DNA of 64,000 nucleotides from Plazaster borealis (GCA_021014325.1 JAJGQC010000635.1:1-64000), one strand, 5' to 3'. Counted from the first letter of the stretch, positions 45,901-56,446 are shown. The notes: generated from the sequence alone by a model not told the origin. Program-made: numbers and translations.

Positions 45901-46375
45901 TAAGAAACATTTGTGTACTCTAGGACGTTAAATTTGAGCTTAATTGAAAAATTATGTTTCTAGAAGTCGGCTTTGTTTTCACAATCCCCATGTGTTTGAA
46001 CACGGGTGAAAACGCCCGATAAATTTCGTCATGATGACGTCGTTCTGCATTTTAGGCCGGCAAACTCATCTACATTATCCCAGAAGTCTAAAACTGAAAA
46101 AAGTTTGACGATCGGGGGTATATTTTTTGAGATATGGCGGTAATAAGATTGGCTAATTAAATATTCATGTCATTATAACTTAGTAAACTAATTAATTAAT
46201 TTAAGCTAATTAGATTTTACAACAACTTCATGGCCTAAGCTTCAATATGATATAGGATTTAAGTCTTTCATATTCACTAAAAATGTTATTAGGAATAAAC
46301 AAAATCGTGTTCAAATGCTATGGGGATTTAGGCAGATAGAAAGAATAATAATAAAAACAATAATAAAAACAGCTA
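42961..46375 (-). mobile_element. HINE-like element, full-length copy 2 of the tandem pair (3.4 kb)
   Basis: The CTAG (42961-42964) sits directly in the (AAT)n microsatellite that begins copy 1; the hairpin GTGTTTGT-GA-ACAAACAC (42972-42989) and handle (42992-43001) are the same as in copy 1. It has four tandem units (about 43079, 43207, 43337, 43464), the body and the nested foldback (44833-45020) in the same order. It ends with (AAT)n at 46343-46366 and a degraded 'aaaacagct' that may be the remains of the 5' hairpin. Head-to-tail order fits rolling-circle amplification or recombination. Confidence 0.7.
44833..45020. mobile_element. 188-bp foldback element with TTA duplication
   Basis: Third copy of the AGCYCGGTTCATACTTCCTG-ended element; TTA at 44830-44832 and 45021-45023. 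It is at the equivalent position in the HINE-like unit as the other two. Confidence 0.7.
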
Positions 46376-46925
46376 ATTAAATAAATAGTGGTATCTTCAG
46401 TTTGAAGGAAGTGGCTGGTGTCTCTGGTCTCTTCAACGACACAACGATGGTCGTGAATTTGCCAATTTTAAGACGACCTGCACAAAATATTGTTGGGTAT
46501 CGTTTTAATAATATAGGTAAACTGGCTGTTCAGCTGCCGATTTTGACCGCTCAAAAAATGAACTGAAGAACAATTTGGTGACAAGAACGATGTGATACAT
46601 TTAAAATAACAATATTTGGCATATCATTCATAACTATAATTGTTAATCCACCAGCAGAATGATTATTAGAGCAGCCAGGCAGCTGTAACTAATCCGATAA
46701 TCCCTTGTTTATGTAATCCCAAACGCAAATCTGGCCTTTTGTTCAGAGGTGTGACAATCTCTCTTTATATCCGCGGTCGCCCATCCACGACCAAGTTGAC
46801 CCAGCCTGTTCAGACTTGTATTCATGACTCTATTGTTCGAATGCAAGATTGTGATACCCCGTAACTCCTCGGGGTGATTCTCAAATTACCCCGAGTTACC
46901 ACTTGTTTAATTTTGAATTCGTCCC

Positions 46926-47260
46926 TTACCCCATTCCTGACTAGACAGCGGAAACAGTTGCTCACAAGATAATAGTGTACGAGTTCATTTCAAGGTTTGG
47001 CGCTCCCCTTGACATTCATTCTGATCAAGGCCGAAACTATGAATCAAACCTCTTTCAACAGGTCTGCAAACTGTTGCAAATCCACAAAGCCAGAAAATCT
47101 CCATACCATCCATCATCCAACGGTGAGGCAGAGAGATTTAGCCAAGTCATTGTCAACATGATCGCAGCCTTTGTTGACGATAACCAGCGCAATTGGGATT
47201 CCCAATTCCATCTCCTCACTTCTGCCTACCAACTACATTGACTTTTCATGTTCATTTAGA
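46926..47260 (+). pseudogene. Ty3/Gypsy element: integrase core, second part
   Basis: After the TTA, the frame continues with one stop at the join and then the open frame 46975-47241. 'DIHSDQGRNYES' holds the second catalytic Asp and 'YHPSSNGEAERF' the catalytic Glu region, so all three acidic positions of the integrase (the first is at about 35870) are present. The frame ends early at 47239; the C-terminal domain is missing. Confidence 0.85.
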
Positions 47261-47340
47261 CGCAATATGGCGTATAAGTCCATTTCTCTTTTGAGTACTT
47301 AGTGAACCTCCCTTGTTAAAAAGCAGTTCTTTTCAAACTA

Positions 47341-47400
47341 GGTAGGGGAGAGTGTTGCGATCCCGCAACAAGCCTGTTATTGTTAGAGTACAGTATATTC
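47341..47400 (+). mobile_element. Ty3/Gypsy polypurine tract and start of 3' LTR
   Basis: GGTAGGGGAGAG (47341-47352) is a typical polypurine tract directly before TGTTGCGATCCCGCAACA (47353-47370). This begins with TG and contains an inverted TGTTGCG/CGCAACA, like an LTR edge. The LTR's far end and a matching 5' LTR were not found, so its length is unknown. Confidence 0.6.
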
Positions 47401-48056
47401 CAGGCATGTGAGCAGGTCATGGAAAAAAAAGCGGAAAACTTGTTTTAGTAATAGCAAGTGCGTATCTACATCTATGTACAAAATACAAGCTCTACAGTGC
47501 ATTTAGAGCCCTTTATTACCACTTTCTAAGACAAAAGCCCTGGCTATATGACCTTAGTGTGTTTGCTCTTTGGGTACCACTGAACCCCTCAATAGACCCA
47601 TGGAAATGACCAGAGCATTCCTGCTCACTGAGTACCAAGCCCCTTACAGAGTCAGGCAAGGCCCCGCCACTAACTTCCGTAGGTCACATTCTCAGACCTA
47701 AGATCTTCACCACAGAGTTTAAGTGTTATTGAAACAAATACCATGCCATTAGTTTAGCACACGGATACATACAAATGTACAATGTAGACCTACATGTATA
47801 TCATGAGTTACGAAATCCAGCCATCCCATTGTCGCCCAGGCCCAGAAATGTAAAGACAGTTTGAGCCACTTTGACAGTTTGAGCCAGACACTCTCTGGAG
47901 CTCACCAGAGGAAAGAATAGCAATGCACCAGAGTAAATTAAGCCCCTAGCCTTGTAGAGTGGGTCTGCCATGTGCAGAGCACACTGCAGGCATGTCCAAG
48001 TAAGAACCAAACGTGACCTTGTAACCTTTACGCTACCATTGTTTCTGTGCTACTAT
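47401..48056. other. presumed LTR remainder and unassigned DNA
   Basis: No frame with a recognisable motif. It may include the rest of the Gypsy 3' LTR. A TACATGTA motif is at about 47792. Confidence 0.35.
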
Positions 48057-48064
48057 ATCCCTAT

Positions 48065-48263
48065 TAGAGCCGTATATTGAGAGTTGCGACAACTTGCGAT
48101 TAGAAGCCATTTTGTCTCCAAAAAATGCATTGGCAAATACAGGGTGCCAGACTAGTCTGCCCATTGGGTTGTGCTGCATTTGGGAACAAAATGGCGTCCA
48201 GCAACCACGTGACCGGAAAAAGCTTGTCCCTCCATGTCGCAACTCACTCAATACACAGCTCTG
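48065..48263. mobile_element. 199-bp hAT-type MITE with 8-bp target duplication
   Basis: The ends TAGAGCCGTATATTGAGAGT and the complement of the right end (CAGAGCTGTGTATTGAGTGA) form an imperfect inverted repeat. ATCCCTAT flanks both sides exactly (48057-48064, 48264-48271). An 8-bp duplication with CAG-type ends is the hAT signature; the left C has become T. Non-coding. Confidence 0.85.
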
Positions 48264-48616
48264 ATCCCTATTATTGGCCAGCGCCCTCTGTTGTCACGCT
48301 GAATTTCTAAACTCTATGCCAGTATTATTTCTTGTAACAAAGCCTCGTCTCCGTATTCCTATTTAGGCATATTGTCTATCCTGCACTTGGATTAAGAAGG
48401 GAAGGTGACAGTACAATGAGTATATTGCAATTTATAAAATACATTGCAAACTATTTTGGGGACTACATGTACAGGTATAGTACAGTAGGCCAGCCAAAGT
48501 GTGAAATTACACTTTGGACGGCATAGTTTGTTAATGGCTGGCATCCATGCTAGATGTATGGATCATGGGCTCAGGAAGACGATTAGGGTGGATGCCAAGC
48601 TTGATTTTAAATTTTA

Positions 48617-48651
48617 AGGTCATTTAGAGGTCAAAAGGTCAAATAAGGTCA
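48617..48651 (+). repeat. four AGGTCA repeats (DR5-DR2-DR4) in the left arm
   Basis: AGGTCA occurs at 48617, 48628, 48636 and 48646 in the same direction, with spacers of 5, 2 and 4 bp. The complementary cluster is in the right arm at 52877-52911. AGGTCA direct repeats with such spacers are binding sites for RXR-type nuclear receptors; they could equally be transposase-binding repeats. Confidence 0.8.
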
Positions 48652-49385
48652 AAAATCAATATTTTTAAAATTTGTATAAAATTTAACCACATTTGATAGA
48701 TCTATCCATAAAATGTATTTTTAACTTCATGTTGATATAACAAACCTCTAGATGTAATTAACGGATAAACTTTGACCTTGTACACAAATGTATAGCAAAA
48801 CAAAACGTAAAAGTGTGATTTTCTTGAATAGTGTATATCTTGAGTATACCAAAATTGTTTGCACTCCCATCTCAATGAACTTCAAACAACTTGTTTTTGA
48901 AAGGTCAATATACCCAGGCAGTTTTTGAGAAAGAAAAAAATTCAAATACCACCTTCATTTGAGGTCAAAATTTCAAATGTTTTATGGTCAAAATTTTGCA
49001 TTTTTGAATTTTTCACCAAATTTTACCCCAAGTGGTAGAGCTATCCATAAAAATCTAGTTTCATCATCATATTGAAATGCCAAGTCGGTGAAATTATAAG
49101 TTAATCTTTTGTCTTGTACACAAATGTATAGTAAAATTAAATCTAACAGTGCGATTTTCTCAAAAGTGCATATCTTGAGCATAAGAAAGTTGTTTGCACT
49201 TCCTATCCCAACACTGCATATAATTGTTTTAAAAAAACTTTTTTTTGAAAGGTCAATATACCCAGGCAGTTAAAAAAATAAATAAAATTTTTATCAAACT
49301 TTCTTATAATGTGGTAAAATGAATCAAGAAGGTATGCTATTCACGCAGTTAGTTTGACATACATGTAGTTTTATAGTTTGACATT

Positions 49386-52129
49386 GGCATCCTTATGAAA
49401 CTAGCTCATATCAAGCATCTGAGATAGGGTAGTCCAGACAGCTTCCAGGTAACCTCACTCTTTCCTTTAAGCTGTTGTGTGTCTGTGTCAATGGGAGATG
49501 AGACGTCCATGTATTCCTGGTCGCATGCTGTGTGAAGTTCCAGTTCAAAGACTTTATTTTTCCAATGGTCATGTAGGAGGCTGTGTCGCATCATGTAAGA
49601 GCATGGAAGCTGAGCAGGTAATCCTCACAGGTTGTGCAAAGTCTCTCAGATAGCCTACTTCACGTATCAGGTAACATTTGCACTTCTTTCCAAACTTCTG
49701 ACGCTTTTGAACACATTAGGTTCAACAGAAGTGACATTTCTCCACCTGCAAATCACTCGCTTACATCCTTCATTGACTGCCTCTATGCATGGAGCATCAA
49801 CCTGGTGTCAGCCTGCTAAGGTTGCCTCAAGTCAAATCGACATCTCTCGAGTACCATGGCATCCATAACATCAAGGAACCCCGCCTGTTACTATTCCTCA
49901 TCTTTCCAGTAGACCCTTGCCCTTCTCTACGAAGACGTCTGACAAGAACTTGAGATCAGCTTTGTTCAAGGCATTAAATTTGCCCATACCTGTAGGAGTG
50001 GGACCTGGGTCTATCGATGAACTTTCGAATTGGCTTTTTCTTTCCCATTCTCTTTGACCGTGTCACTGCCTTGATGAAGCACTCTCCAATCTAGCGATCA
50101 AATACCACGTCAAGCCTTGTTGTATTATCTCCAAAGTGTTATGTCACACTATTTACGAAAAGACAAGCGTATAATATAGTCACCAAATGTCGGACACATG
50201 AGGCTTTCCAAGACCCTATCGGCACACCATGTCTTCATGTTGGCATTTTGGTATATTTGTGGGTGTGGTCAGCCCAGCCATTAAGATGTGGATCAGATCT
50301 GCCTTTGGTGTTGAGTTCATCTCTCCTCCAGATTTGGCGAGAGACAGTGGGACTGGAGGAGAAAGCTTCCTACTGGAGAATATTCAAGTACTTCCAGTGG
50401 CAGCATTGAGCAATTGTTGCAGTAACATTCTGTCATATAGATGTTAAATTTGCATCGGGGATAAAGAATATTTACTTTGGTTTTTTACCCATACACTGAT
50501 GTGTGTTAGCACTGTATACTCAGTACCTTCCCGAGTCCTGTGAAAAAAATTCATCACATACTGCTTTCAACTGGTGCAATGTCTTTGGTTGTCAAAGATA
50601 CCAGCGGTATCTCTCTAACATCATGATCAAAGTTGCTGTGGTCATAGATGATTGGCACATGGCAGCATTGCTGAAAAAGCTTCCAGATGGGGGATCAAGA
50701 GTATCTGAGTGTCGTTCTGAGTCCTAGATCTCCGTCTCCACCATCTCAATGTAATGAGACCACAGTCGGAAGTTTGGATTTCCAGAGTGCTTGTCTAAGT
50801 TGAATTTGTTTATGAGCTCATGACCATTGTAACTCCTTAGAAAATCTGACAGCTGGCCTACTGCTGTGTGATTGCCGCCCCTCTATTTGAACTGCTTAAC
50901 CACACTTTGGGCAAGTTTATCAACTTCCACATCTTTTTGTTTAAACAAATTTCAACCAACCGAGATTCAAGGACAGAAATGTGCCACAGAGCCTGCAGGT
51001 CAGTTGATGTCCTCAATTAACAGCGCAAAAGTAGGCTTTGCCTTGAAGCATGGGCTCAGTCATATTGGCTGCATAAACACCCACCTCTGTCCACAAGTAA
51101 TCAAGCCCAGCACTTTCCATGTGCTGGCCAATAGCCTTCAGAAAGTTGAAGCAGACGTGTAGTCCTCCCTTGAGAAAAATTAAATTCTCAAACTTTGGAC
51201 TTGCCCGTATCAGTTCATTTCCTCTGCTGTGTAGTGGCCGGACTACTGTGATGATGGTATGTTTCTGATCTGTGTTATGTCTACAAAGTGATTGATCATA
51301 GTGATGAGAGTGTCATTGTTGTCTGCTAGTGCCTGAAGAGTCCCTACTGTTGTCACAGGAGGGTCAACTACAATGTACATGTATACCAGTGGCTTCATTG
51401 GATGCTCCCCATGCAGGAACAAAACGACCCTCTCCAGCATGATGACACTATAGACCCATTGCATATGACGTCACTCTCTCAAAAAGGAGGTAGATCATTG
51501 GACGATAGCTGTTCTCTGTGCGTAAAAACGTGCGCGTGACCTCAGCGTATCTGTAGCGTTTCGCGTTATGCAAGGGGGACCTATTGATTTCTATAGACCC
51601 GGAACGCGCCTCCGACAATGCGCATCATTTTGGGTGTCAAAACTCTCTTTTGTGCATGTTTGTATACGATTTTGACACCCAAAATGACATCCAGGATAGG
51701 CGCAGTGAGTACGCTGCGCGTTGTGCAATGGGTCTATACCCATTCAAATCTTCGGCCCGTGCCTGTGGCCTTCTTTAGTATTCTCACTCTAACCATGGAG
51801 GTATGCTCTTTACAGATGATGTGAGAATTCTTTCATCAAAGAAACTGGGCCAAAAGTATGTCAAGCTGTAGTGGTTTTGGAGTGCCTGGTAGCTAGCTCT
51901 GGAGTTAGCTTTGATGGCACTCCAGATAAGAAAGATCACTGCATGATACCCCATACCCCCATCGTAGCTACAATGTATAAGGATAAAACAACATTTTACT
52001 GCAAAAAGAATGTTCAACATTGTTAATTCACTAATGACAGTTGAGTCTTTTGACTGTGAACTTGGAAATATTGGGAGTAAAAATAACTTTGATATCAGAC
52101 AAACTGACATACAGTTTTTGAGCACCATG
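49386..52129 (-). pseudogene. decayed gene of an unfamiliar transposon-associated protein
   Basis: Minus-strand pieces in order are a frame (52128-51784) with 'FWPSFFDERILTSS', then, after the MITE, 'VIMLERVVLFLHGEHP' and 'LADNNDTLITMINHFVD' (51450-51243). These are followed by 'LKGGLHVCFNFLKAIGQH' and 'AGLDYLWTEVGVYAAN' (about 51178-51020) and 'VPIIYDHSNFDHDVRE' (about 50660-50600). The GGLH...IG...SGL...EvGVY pattern resembles an uncharacterised protein family that I recall as recurring in invertebrate genomes; I do not know its biochemical role. Stops and frameshifts are frequent. The rest, towards 49400, is unreadable. Being enclosed by inverted repeats suggests a transposase or accessory protein. 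Confidence 0.5.
51451..51736. mobile_element. 286-bp TA-flanked foldback MITE (TAGACCCATTGCA ends)
   Basis: TAGACCCATTGCA (51451-51463) and its exact complement (51724-51736) are each next to TA (51449-51450, 51737-51738). An inner inverted repeat, ATTTTGGGTGTCAAAA / TTTTGACACCCAAAAT, lies at about 51626-51688. It interrupts the decayed gene of the 4.6-kb element. Its ends resemble those of the 263-bp MITE at 38712. Confidence 0.8.
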
Positions 52130-53060
52130 TCAAACTATAAAACTGCTATATCAAACTAATTGCATGAACAGCATACGCATTTCTTGTTTCAATTTACCAC
52201 TTCAGAAGGTGTAATATGAATCAGGTTTTTTTAAATAAAAACTGCCATGGTATATTTACCTTTCAAAAAAGTTTGTTAAAACAATTATATGCAGTGTTGG
52301 GATAGGGTATGCAATCAAAATTGGTATGCTCAAGATATGCACTTTATGAGAAAATCGCACCTTTATAGATTTAATTTTAGCATACATTTTGTGCACAAAA
52401 CAAAAGATTAACTCATAATTTCACAGACTTGGCATGTCATTATGATGATGAAAATAGGTTTTATGGATAGATCTGCCACCTGGGGTCAAATTTGGTGAAA
52501 AATTCAAAAATGCAAAATTTTGACCTTATTTGAAATTTTTGACCTCAAAATGACCTTACATGAAGGTGGTACTTGAATTATTTTTTTCTTCTCAAAAACT
52601 GCCTGGGTATATTGACCTTTCAAAAACAAGTTGTTTGAAACAAATATATGCACAATTAAGATGGGGAGTGCAAACAATTTTGGTATACTCAAGACATACA
52701 CTTTTCAAGAAAATCATACTTTTACGTTTTGCTTTGCTATACATTTGTGTACAAGGTCAAAGCTTATCCGTTAATTACATACGTTTGTCGTATCAACATG
52801 AAGTTAAAAATACATTTTATGGATAAATCTATCAAATGTGGTTAAATTTTATACAAAATTTGAAAATATTGATTTTTGACCTTATTTGACCTTTTGACCT
52901 CTAAATGACCTTAAAATTCAAAATCAAGCTTGGCATCCACCCTAATCGTCTTCCTGAGCCCATGATCCATACATCTAGCATGGATGCCAGCCATTAACAA
53001 ACTATGCCATGGAATTTTTTTCTAGAGCACTTTTTCAAGTTTGGCTGGTCTACTACTATA

Positions 53061-54233
53061 CATGTATTTGAATACAGAGTTAGCATGTTAACACATGTAG
53101 TCGGCAATTCCACACAAGTGCGACACAAGGGTCAAAATTTCAAAATGCTTTTTTCTCAAATATCTTTTTCAAAACTGATACCTAGGGAATATTCTGAAGT
53201 TTCTAGAAATGAAAAAAACCAAAACATTCCAGACCAATTATTTTGTGAGACAGCACTCTGAAGTTGACACTACGTTTAATGCCACCAATCATATCATTTA
53301 AGTAGGAACACAAAACTTAATCCTTTCGGTATTTTTCATTATTCTAATGATATTTAATTATTTTTTGTGTTAAAAAAACAACTCTCAGTGTCTATTTTTA
53401 GGAAAATAACTTTTACTAATACACAATTAATGTTAGATACCCAGGATGTGCCGTCAAAATAATGCTTAAAAGACAATGTCAGTCACAAAAACAATGATTT
53501 TCTCATAAAAGCATACACGTGTACATGATAGCATTTAAAATCTGGGTAGTGCAATAATGTTATCAAGTGGGCAAATAATTGTTTGTTATTTGAAGATTTG
53601 GTTAATTGAACAAAAGTGTAATGTCAGCCAATCAGGTGTAATGTCAGTCATGATACTGTAATGTCGGTCACTTTATGAGTCAATGGAAGAAATTGTGAAC
53701 AGTGGATGGACTGATAACTTGTCTATTACTCACAATGCAATTTTATCAAGTTCATGTAATCCTGAAACAATGCTCTTGGATCCCCCCATCATAACTTGTA
53801 TTTTTAATCCACCATCATCCATCTTTTACAGGTAAGTGAATAACATGGATTTTTGTGTGAAATTTACCCCATTTAATGGTTTATACAGGATTGGTAGAGC
53901 TGACAAAACAGTCGCAAACAAAGTTTATGTTTTGTGTGATTTAAAACCATAAAATTTCTGTTTTTCAAACATCGAGTTTATTATCACGCGTGATATAAAC
54001 TATTGCTTTACTCATTTCTCAGAAACGATAGCATTTTAGGTATAAATATTTTAAGGAACCCTTTCTACCATTACTTACTTTAAACCATGTAAGTTATGTG
54101 TGAATCTGTGAACATTTGTGTTTTTCAATCTTACTAATAGTGTACATGGCCTTTAAGGCACATTTTAATCATCATGAATATTTTCATTGATTAAAGTAAA
54201 AGTAATTCTATACAATTTTTTTCTTTTCAAATA
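53061..54233. other. unassigned DNA with repeated 'aatgtcagtca' phrases
   Basis: No gene recognised. 'AATGTCAGTCA'-like phrases occur at about 53474, 53621, 53640 and 53660. 54221-54233 is a pyrimidine-rich stretch ending in ATAG, a possible splice acceptor for the following frame. Confidence 0.35.
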
Positions 54234-54513
54234 GGGGCATATTAATACAAGAGTCTCACACTACACAAGTTTTACACCAAAGACAGCAGCAGAGAGACGG
54301 GCTGAGCGCAGGAACAATTTGTATTGTATGAGGCATGACAAGGAAAGAAATGCAGAGAAACAAAGGAAAAGTTGGTCAACAAAAGACAAGAAGAGGAGAA
54401 GCTATCTAATACTGATCAGAAGAAACTCTGGTCAGAGAGATGTCATCAAAATAGAGAGAGAGAGTTTCAAGGTGTTGCAATCTAGAGAAGCAGAGAGCAG
54501 CACAATCATCTGA
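54234..54513 (+). CDS. possible degenerate exon, basic coiled protein (uncertain)
   Basis: After the possible acceptor 'ttttcttttcaaatag', a frame reads 'FTPKTAAERRAERRNN' (after a frameshift from the upstream part) and then MYCMRHDKERNAEKQRKSWS and onwards to 54513. The 'KTAAERxxxRR...DxERxAEKxRKxW' pattern resembles a short Lys/Arg/Glu-rich domain found in many repeated invertebrate proteins of unknown function. Probably a transposon or gene-fragment relic. AATAAA-type signals are not close. Confidence 0.25.
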
Positions 54514-54891
54514 TCCATCTCCTTCAAAGTCAGGGATACTTTGGATACATACTGTTTTGATGGGAAAAAGTGGAGTATTGTACATGATTGTTTTTATGTA
54601 AAGTAATTTATGTAAACTGATCTGCTACTCCGACAAAGCTGTACATTTACAAGGTGGTCTAGGGGGTGGGTGTGGTTCAACCTTAAATTATAGATTTAAT
54701 AACAATGTGGTAACAAATTTCTTGGAACCTGACCACATCTGACAATGTTAGTGTTTGGTTTGCTGTACTTCATGTGGTATATGATCTATTTTGACTGTCG
54801 CCAAGTACCGGTTCCTGAACTCATGTACACAATTTTCTTAGCGATAGTAGATACTATTGCAAATTAAAACAAATCAAAAATAAATAGAATC
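54514..54891. other. unassigned spacer
   Basis: AT-rich, no gene, no repeat ends recognised. Confidence 0.35.
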
Positions 54892-54894
54892 TTA

Positions 54895-55347
54895 GGCCAA
54901 GTAACAAAAGTAATGAGTTTCTTGTCCCCGCCTGCCTCCTTTTTGGCTGCCGCCTCCCTTTTTTTAACTTTATACTATTCAGAAAAAAAGCACAACAAAA
55001 ATGTTAAAATTCGAGGAAAAAACCTGAAGTTCCTTCGTTTATTTTTCCCTAAGATTTTGTCTAGACTCTTTTTTCACCTTTGCAAAACAAGCTGTTTCTG
55101 AATTTTGAAACTTGCTCTTAGCAAGTTGACAAAAGTTATACAAATCATTTGTTTTGTCATACATTGCATCAGTATACTCAAATAGCACAATATACATGTG
55201 AAAAAATATACCTTGGCCAGCCATATTTAGCATGGTGGCCATCTTTGAAAAAATAGCAAAAAATTGAAAAATAGTAAATAGTAGCCCTGCCTCATCCTTT
55301 ATTTTTAAAAGTCCGGACGAGAAACTCGTTACTTTTGTTACTTGGCC
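54895..55347. mobile_element. 453-bp TTA-flanked MITE, PIF/Harbinger-like
   Basis: GGCCAAGTAACAAAAGTAAt... (54895 on) and the complement of the right end match over about 33 bp with two mismatches. TTA flanks both sides (54892-54894, 55348-55350). The interior is non-coding. Confidence 0.85.
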
Positions 55348-55350
55348 TTA

Positions 55351-56445
55351 TACACTGTTGAGTGTTGCTCACCGGCTAGGATGGGAGAGTAGGCCTACAT
55401 GTACACGTTTTGATCACAATCTGGTAGGCATGTGTTTTTTGCAGTCATGTTAAATATCCTAATACAAGTCACAACAATGCTGAACAATTTTGAAGTAAGC
55501 AGTTTTGTTACACCCGTCTTTTCTTCTCTCAATTCTTTCATGGATGTGAAAAGCAACCAATTTTTATTTTAGTGACGAAGATTACTTTACTACAAGGGGG
55601 AGCACCCATCTCTTTCTATCCGATTTCTTCAATAAAAACTTCATCCAGACCGGAGTCCCTAATTCCAAATGACAGTGTAATGTCAGTCACGGCAGTAAAC
55701 AACCCCATAGTCTTTTAAATTGTCAATACTGTATTGTGTATTCAGGTCCTAGTAGTATCCCCCATGCCAAACATGGTTCAGATGGCTGTAATTGTTTAGA
55801 CATCAGAGCTGATTTGATATTCAAAATTAGTATAAAAAAACGTGATGTCAGTCACGGTGGAATTGCCCATCAACCAGCAAATAGGCCTACATGTATGTTA
55901 ACTAGGAACAGAGAAATGAAACTACAGCAAAGCCATCAAAATAAAAAAAGTTCAGATGTTAACTAAAGGCCTAAAAAAAAAATTATGTTGGCGTAACCCG
56001 ACCTACCCTAAAAATGCGGCTGACCCTGGATATTGATATTTTTTTTAAACTTGTTTTCCCCCAGCTGAATTTTTTTTAATGATTAAAAAAACAACTTTCC
56101 TACCACAAACGAAACCGACAGTGAACAAAAAATTGACGTCCCTTTCTTTATTTAATGTCAGCCCCAGACACTCTCCAGCCCTGGGAGAATGATTGACACT
56201 CCTACTATTGAGATCCAATTACGACATATCTTAATCCTCTGCAGTTTGTTATACATTGTTTCAGTTTGTAATAATCTTACTTCAATCAAAAGACAAGTAG
56301 CGTGCACCTACATGTACATGTACTGATATGTCTTTGTAGTTTTATGACCTGGTTCTGTGACCCTTACAAGTGGGTTAGTGTTTTATTAAACCTGGAAAAT
56401 TGACATCCGCTGCCTTAAAGTTTTGACTGGACCAGTAGAAACAGT
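55351..56445. other. unassigned DNA
   Basis: No supported gene. 'aatgtcagtcacgg' recurs at about 55678 and 55844. The minus/plus frames here are short and have no motif. ACATGTACATGTAC occurs at about 56311-56324. Confidence 0.4.
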
Positions 56446-56446
56446 T

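Larger units (their letters stand above)
35959..46925. mobile_element. 10.97-kb TTA-flanked DNA element, PIF/Harbinger-like ends
   Basis: The ends share an inverted repeat of about 75 bp: the left begins GGGGTGAATTCAAAATTAAA, the right (complement) GGGACGAATTCAAAATTAAA, and both continue through 'GGTAACTC', 'ACCCCGAGG' and 'TTACGGGG'. TTA flanks both sides (35956-35958, 46926-46928). With one TTA removed, the integrase frame is continuous across the join. No transposase-like frame is visible; most of the length is two later-inserted or amplified HINE-like copies, so this is a non-autonomous element swollen by nested DNA. Confidence 0.85.
48476..53060. mobile_element. 4.6-kb DNA element with ~0.9-kb terminal inverted repeats
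   Basis: 48476-49385 and 52130-53060 are inverted copies, from 'TATAGTA-CAGTAGgCCAGCC' at the outside to 'gtcaaactataaaac' at the inside, with scattered mismatches and indels. Each arm is itself two ~345-bp repeats (for example 'gaaaggtcaatatacccaggcagtt' at about 48899 and 49248). The 2.7-kb centre holds a decayed minus-strand gene and a MITE (51451-51736). A target duplication is not clear. I cannot assign a superfamily. Confidence 0.75.

Noticed and set aside
35959..46925. Polinton/Maverick element
   Set aside because: Size and long inverted ends were suggestive, but the duplication is 3 bp, and no polymerase, integrase or capsid genes are inside.
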